Source: Chitinophagaceae bacterium
GTDB taxonomy: Bacteria; Bacteroidota; Bacteroidia; Chitinophagales; Chitinophagaceae
Direction of reading: 5' to 3'
Assembly: GCA_947463105.1 (NCBI GenBank)
Contig: CANHSD010000111.1
Span: 1 to 9,530 of the forward strand
DNA: 9,530 nt
The position numbers and the translations under genes were made by a program. Each line of letters opens with the position of its first letter. The first letter of the stretch is position 1. Shown here piece by piece: positions 6,339-9,530 of the stretch. The notes below the pieces were generated by a model, which worked only from the letters and a program-made list of their open reading frames with translations, made no database searches and was not told the DNA's origin.

Positions 6339-7589
6339 TTAAACAAACAGGAGCATGATGCCCGCTGAAACCATGAGCAGGAATGCAGCAATACCAAAAA
6401 TATTCGACCAGGGTTTATTGGTGTAATCTCCCATGATTTTTTTGTTGTTGCTTACCAGCAGGATTACAAAGATCAACAAGGGGGCCGTCAGCCCATAGAT
6501 GATGGCTGTAATCACCAATGCCCTTACAGGAGAAATTCCTGTAAAGTTGATGCAAATGGCAACCAGGATTGAAATCACCATGACAACATAAAATCCTTTG
6601 GCTTCATGAAATTTTTTATTGAGTCCTTCATTCCAGTTCATCGTTTCACTCACCATATACGACAATGATCCAGCCAGAACTGGAATGGCCAACAGTCCGG
6701 TGCCAATCACACCGATAGCAAATAACAGATAAGTCAGGTCGCCCGCCAATGGTTTAAGGGCAAGTGCAGCCTGGTCTACTGTTTCGATTTCAGCAGGATT
6801 TGTGTCATGCAATACAGTGCCTGTGGAAAGAATGATGAAGAAGAAGACCAGGTTGGAAAAAAATATGCCAGACTTGATATCTTTCTGCATTCCATGGATG
6901 ATCCTTTTGTCCACCACCAGTTTTCTTTCTTCCACCTCTTCCACCTCCATGGATGTTTGCCAGAAAAAAAGATAGGGAGAGATGGTGGTTCCCAAAATGC
7001 CAATGATGATCAGTAAATACTCCCTGCTCCAGATCATCTCTGGAACAAAGGCTGCCTTTAGCACGGCTTTCCAGTCTTGAGATGTGAGAAAAGGGACAAT
7101 GATGTAGCAGAACAAGGAAAGGCAGAGCCATTTCAGGTAAAGTGAAATTTTGGAATAGGGCAACACCACAATTGAGTAAGAGAGGATGATCCCAAAGCCA
7201 ATGCTGAAAAACGGGGCAGGCACAGCAGGAATTAACATGTTGCAGACTGCGCCCATCCCGGCAAGGTCTGCACTGATGTTTAAAATAATGGCCGTGAAAC
7301 TTACAGCAACAATAAGCAGTACGAGCCATCTGGGATAGAACATTTTGATGGTTCCAATCAAGCCTTTGTTGGTAACCAGTCCAATCCTTGCACACATTTC
7401 CTGCAAGGCGGCCATCAGCGGAAAAGTAAATACTGCTGTCCACAATGCAGCCAATCCGAACATGGCTCCCGCCTGAGAATAGGTGGCAATTCCAGAAGGG
7501 TCATCATCACTGGCCCCGGTCACCAATCCTGGTCCAAATCCACGTTTGATTTTTTTCAGGATCTTGGCCTTGATATTGTTCAGTCCCAT
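6339..7589 (-). CDS. Nramp-superfamily divalent metal transporter, atypical metal-site motifs
   Basis: This 416-residue inner-membrane protein with about 11 hydrophobic segments belongs to the Nramp (natural resistance-associated macrophage protein) superfamily of proton-coupled metal importers. The N-terminal GPGLVTGASDDDPSGIATYSQ (19-39) is homologous to Nramp helix 1, but the canonical DPGN metal-binding motif reads DPSG. In helix 6 the canonical M-P-H region is replaced by GTTISPYLFFWQ (200-211), so the methionine that favours transition metals is absent. The following EVEEVEERK (215-223) is a highly charged loop. This form (DDDPSG with TISPY) occurs in a broad group of bacterial proteins usually labelled only Nramp family; the related NRMT group transports magnesium. 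The ATG at 7589 gives a short basic N-terminus. No MntR-like site or regulator gene is seen nearby. Membership of the superfamily is secure; the metal carried is unknown and should not be assumed to be manganese or iron. Confidence 0.88.
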   Translation of the reverse strand: MGLNNIKAKILKKIKRGFGPGLVTGASDDDPSGIATYSQAGAMFGLAALWTAVFTFPLMAALQEMCARIGLVTNKGLIGTIKMFYPRWLVLLIVAVSFTAIILNISADLAGMGAVCNMLIPAVPAPFFSIGFGIILSYSIVVLPYSKISLYLKWLCLSLFCYIIVPFLTSQDWKAVLKAAFVPEMIWSREYLLIIIGILGTTISPYLFFWQTSMEVEEVEERKLVVDKRIIHGMQKDIKSGIFFSNLVFFFIILSTGTVLHDTNPAEIETVDQAALALKPLAGDLTYLLFAIGVIGTGLLAIPVLAGSLSYMVSETMNWNEGLNKKFHEAKGFYVVMVISILVAICINFTGISPVRALVITAIIYGLTAPLLIFVILLVSNNKKIMGDYTNKPWSNIFGIAAFLLMVSAGIMLLFV

Positions 7590-7590
7590 G

Positions 7591-7660
7591 TTTAACGATA
7601 ATAAGACAATGCAGGATGATTTGTTCCAACCCCTGTCTCAATATTGTCAAAACCTTTCGA
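7591..7660 (-). other. Leader region of the Nramp-like gene
   Basis: Because the terminator at 7661-7690 closes the upstream gene, the Nramp-like gene needs its own promoter in these roughly 70 nt. On the minus strand TTTTGACA (7652-7645) could serve as a -33/-35 element, but no TAnnTTTG box follows at the expected spacing. No Shine-Dalgarno sequence precedes the ATG at 7589. I see no metal-regulator operator that I can recognise. Confidence 0.3.
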
Positions 7661-7690
7661 AAAATAAAAAACCAGGCGTTTTGCCTGGCT
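7661..7690 (-). terminator. Rho-independent terminator after the sugar isomerase-like gene
   Basis: On the minus strand the sequence 7690 to 7671 reads as a hairpin: AGCCAGGC, loop AAAAC, then GCCTGGTT. That is six G-C-rich perfect pairs (CCAGGC/GCCTGG) extended by a G-U and an A-T pair. It is followed by TTTTATTTTT at 7670-7661. The hairpin begins 8 nt past the stop codon at 7698, a classic position for intrinsic termination. On the plus strand the downstream run is weaker and no plus-strand gene ends here, so it acts on the minus strand. The terminator separates the isomerase gene from the Nramp-like gene downstream. Confidence 0.85.
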
Positions 7691-7697
7691 TTCGTTG

Positions 7698-8606
7698 TTA
7701 TTTATATCCCCATTTCTTCATGATGTTTATGTCCTCTTCTGCACATTCCATTGGGGTTTTGCCTTGATAGGATTCCTGTTCGATGATAAAATGCTTTGTT
7801 CCGGATGCCCTGCCAAGATCAATGATTGCTTTGATGGGAACAACGCCCTTGCCCAGAATCGTAGATTCAAAAGGCTCATGTCCTTCTGTTGCCTTGATCT
7901 CATCTTTTACATGCATGGATTCAAACCTGCCGGGATATTGTTGCATGACCTCAAGTGCCTTTCCCCCTCCGTTGAGCATGTTGCCGATATCGAGCTGTTG
8001 CATCACCAAATTCGGATCAGTCTCAGCAAGAATGATGTCGAAAAGCACCTTGCCTTCGACTTTTTCACTGAACTCAAAATCGTGGTTGTGGTAACCGAAT
8101 TTCATGCCGAACTTTTTGCAGAGCTCGCCAGAACGGTTGAAGATTTCCATGAATGATTTCAAGTCACCCATTGATTTTCTTTTGCTTTCTTCCAGCCATG
8201 GGCTGATCACAAATGATTGCCCCATGGCAGCTGCATCCTCTACCGTGTATTTCCATTCATTGGTGAAGTCTTTTTTTGTGGCATCCCAATGCTTGGCATC
8301 CAATACAGTATGGCCGCTTGGCATGCTCATCCCAAAGCCGTTCAATATTTTTTTGAACTCGGATACGCTCCATCCATAGAATTTTCTGTTGGCATAGTTG
8401 GCATGCTCAACATGCCTGTATCCCATGTCAGAGAGTTGTTTCAGGGTGCCAAGCGGGTCTGCCTTCATGGCTGTTCTTACAGAGTAGAGTTGGATGCCGG
8501 TGAGCTCTCCTTTTTTTACTGCTGCAAAAATATTCTGCTGGAACAGCGAAACTCCTGCTGCCGCGAGTGCACTGTTGCGAATGAAACTTCTTCTGGAATT
8601 GTTCAT
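7698..8606 (-). CDS. Tat-signal sugar phosphate isomerase/epimerase-like TIM-barrel protein
   Basis: This 302-residue protein is of the xylose-isomerase-like TIM-barrel family (AP endonuclease family 2, PF01261), a fold that covers sugar isomerases, epimerases and inosose dehydratases acting through one divalent metal. The N-terminus NNSRRSFIRNSALAAAG (2-18) is a twin-arginine (Tat) signal, followed by a short hydrophobic core and a possible cleavage near FAA (27-29), so the folded enzyme is probably exported to the periplasm. Barrel motifs are GIQLYSVR (37-44), GYRHVEHANY (62-71), GYHNHDFEF (171-179), QLDIGNM (204-210, probable metal-binding Asp206), MHVKD (231-235, probable metal-binding His232), LGKGVVPIKAII (251-262) and FIIEQESY (273-280, a probable metal-binding Glu). 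It is a single-gene unit ending in a strong terminator, with a 71-nt gap after uvrA. No sugar-utilisation neighbours are in view, so the substrate cannot be stated. Confidence 0.87.
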   Translation of the reverse strand: MNNSRRSFIRNSALAAAGVSLFQQNIFAAVKKGELTGIQLYSVRTAMKADPLGTLKQLSDMGYRHVEHANYANRKFYGWSVSEFKKILNGFGMSMPSGHTVLDAKHWDATKKDFTNEWKYTVEDAAAMGQSFVISPWLEESKRKSMGDLKSFMEIFNRSGELCKKFGMKFGYHNHDFEFSEKVEGKVLFDIILAETDPNLVMQQLDIGNMLNGGGKALEVMQQYPGRFESMHVKDEIKATEGHEPFESTILGKGVVPIKAIIDLGRASGTKHFIIEQESYQGKTPMECAEEDINIMKKWGYK

Positions 8607-8642
8607 GGTTCTTTGTTTGGGTTAACTATGCTGTTAAATTAC

Positions 8643-8663
8643 AAAAAAACTTTGTTAAGTTTT
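8643..8663 (-). terminator. Weak A/T-rich stem-loop after uvrA, possible terminator
   Basis: On the minus strand AAAACTT (8663-8657), loop AACA, and AAGTTTT (8652-8646) form a 7-bp perfect inverted repeat. The second arm runs into a T tract reaching 8643. It sits 14 nt past the uvrA stop codon. The stem has only one G-C pair, so its stability is low; the position and T run suggest a terminator but the evidence is thin. It also overlaps the region where a promoter for the isomerase-like gene should be. Confidence 0.35.
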
Positions 8664-8677
8664 AATCGATGAAAACT

Positions 8678-9530
8678 TTAAAGGAAGGGAGCGGTCCTGC
8701 TTTTCTTGCATTTTTTAAGCCCTGCAGGTGGTCCTGCATAAACAAGTGTCCCTCCTTCATCTCCCGCTTCAGGTCCTAGTTCAATAGCCCAATCTGCAGA
8801 CTTGATCACATCGGTATTGTGTTCAATCACGATGATGGTATGGCCCTGGTCTACCAAGGCGTTGAACGAAGTCAATAGTTTTTTGATGTCATGGAAATGC
8901 AGGCCTGTAGTGGGTTCGTCAAAAATGAACATGATTTTTTCCTGATGCCCTTTGCCTCTGCCCAGAAAGCTTGCCAGCTTGACACGTTGTGCTTCTCCGC
9001 CAGAAAGTGTACCGCTGGATTGACCCAGCTTCACATATCCAAGCCCTACATCGCTCAGGGGTTTCAATTTTCCTGCAATGTCTTTTTCATCTTTGAAAAA
9101 TTCGATTGCTTCGTCTACACTCAATTCAAGCACAGCATAGATATTCTTTCCCTTGTACTGTACCTCCAATACTTCTTCCTTGAATTTTTTTCCTCCGCAA
9201 CTTTCACAAGTCAGGTGGACGTCTGCCAGGAACTGCATTTCGACAGTTTGTTCGCCCTCGCCTTTGCAGGCATCGCAACGTCCTCCGTCTACATTGAAGG
9301 AAAAATGCTTGGGAAGGTATCCCCTGATTTTACTCAGCGGCTGATCGGAATAGAGGTCCCGCACCCCATCCCAGGCCTTGATATAGGTAACAGGGTTGCT
9401 GCGTGATGATTTGCCAATAGGATTCTGATCAATCATCTCCACCTGCTTAATCATGTCAGGGTTGCCTGAAATTTGTTTGTGTGCCCCTGGTCGGTCAGAT
9501 ACGCCACTGATTGTTTTTTCCATTGCGGGA
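8678..9530 (-). CDS. uvrA: UvrABC excinuclease subunit A, C-terminal part (partial at right edge)
   Basis: This is the C-terminal third of UvrA, the damage-sensing ATPase of nucleotide excision repair that loads UvrB at DNA lesions. The frame remains open to the right edge, so the Met at 9523 is internal. Numbering from that Met, VEMIDQNPIGKSSRSNPVTY (28-47) lies just after the second Walker A region. The zinc finger is CDAC (83-86) and CESC (106-109), with the normal spacing of about 20 residues. TLSGGEAQRVKLASFL (172-187) is the ABC signature, IFDEPTTGLH (200-209) the Walker B with catalytic Glu, and VIEHN (232-236) the switch His. The end, KKCKKSRTAPFL, matches the usual UvrA C-terminus in position, so the gene is not truncated on this side. 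All key residues in view are intact. It runs in the same direction as the isomerase-like gene but is functionally unrelated. Confidence 0.97.
   Translation of the reverse strand, partial: PAMEKTISGVSDRPGAHKQISGNPDMIKQVEMIDQNPIGKSSRSNPVTYIKAWDGVRDLYSDQPLSKIRGYLPKHFSFNVDGGRCDACKGEGEQTVEMQFLADVHLTCESCGGKKFKEEVLEVQYKGKNIYAVLELSVDEAIEFFKDEKDIAGKLKPLSDVGLGYVKLGQSSGTLSGGEAQRVKLASFLGRGKGHQEKIMFIFDEPTTGLHFHDIKKLLTSFNALVDQGHTIIVIEHNTDVIKSADWAIELGPEAGDEGGTLVYAGPPAGLKKCKKSRTAPFL

Noticed and set aside
6333..6358. 7-bp perfect inverted repeat (TCATGCT / AGCATGA, 12-nt spacer) across the Nramp-like stop codon, considered as a bidirectional terminator
   Set aside because: There is no T tract on either strand and the spacer is long; a repeat of this size is expected by chance.
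6805..7443. 212-codon open frame on the minus strand in a different frame from the Nramp-like gene
   Set aside because: It is rich in Cys, His and Trp, has no recognisable domain and lies wholly inside a clear transporter gene on the same strand; it is a shadow frame.
7695..8379. Overlapping plus-strand frames (up to 153 codons) opposite the isomerase-like gene
   Set aside because: They overlap each other and a gene with clear barrel motifs; no coding signal of their own is seen.
1..9530. Mobile elements, defence systems, CRISPR repeats or a new gene system
   Set aside because: Every long stretch is accounted for by recognisable core families. I saw no transposase, integrase, toxin-antitoxin pair, direct-repeat array or abrupt composition change.

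Overview
The window looks like ordinary chromosomal core and housekeeping sequence from a member of the Bacteroidota. The main pointers are a PorP/SprF-family outer-membrane protein of the type IX secretion/gliding system, a Bacteroidota-style uracil phosphoribosyltransferase and anhydro-MurNAc kinase, the near absence of Shine-Dalgarno sequences, and a TAGTTTTG match to the Bacteroidota -7 promoter box (TAnnTTTG) in front of upp. Base composition looks moderate and even throughout. I see no insertion sequence, phage gene, integrase, tRNA, rRNA or CRISPR array. The finer placement (Cytophagales, Chitinophagales or similar) is not decidable from what I can see.

Layout, left to right. (1) The C-terminal end of an M28 zinc aminopeptidase/carboxypeptidase gene (+) is cut by the left edge. 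(2) A two-gene minus-strand unit follows: an EI24/CysZ-like membrane protein (1134-1904) and then a short RsmI-like SAM-dependent methyltransferase (425-1123). (3) An SLC13/DASS sodium:anion symporter (+, 1987-3474) is divergent from that unit. (4) A minus-strand unit reads upp (4516-5166) and then a PorP/SprF protein (3479-4501). (5) anmK (+, 5212-6309) is divergent from upp. (6) An atypical Nramp-superfamily metal transporter lies on the minus strand (6339-7589). (7) A Tat-signal-bearing sugar phosphate isomerase/epimerase-like protein (minus, 7698-8606) ends in a clear intrinsic terminator. (8) The C-terminal third of uvrA (minus) is cut by the right edge.

The genes are packed tightly: convergent gaps are 6, 4 and 29 nt, and the longest non-coding stretch is about 110 nt. 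No stretch of 300 bases lacks a gene. The functions are mixed: nucleobase salvage, cell-wall recycling, DNA repair, ion transport and protein turnover. They do not form one pathway. The only local pairing that hints at a shared job is the divergent CysZ-like / SLC13 pair, both from families that include anion transporters.

I found no convincing new system. The points most worth a second look are the altered metal-site motifs of the Nramp-like transporter, the divergent RsmI-like methyltransferase, and the CysZ-like/SLC13 pairing.
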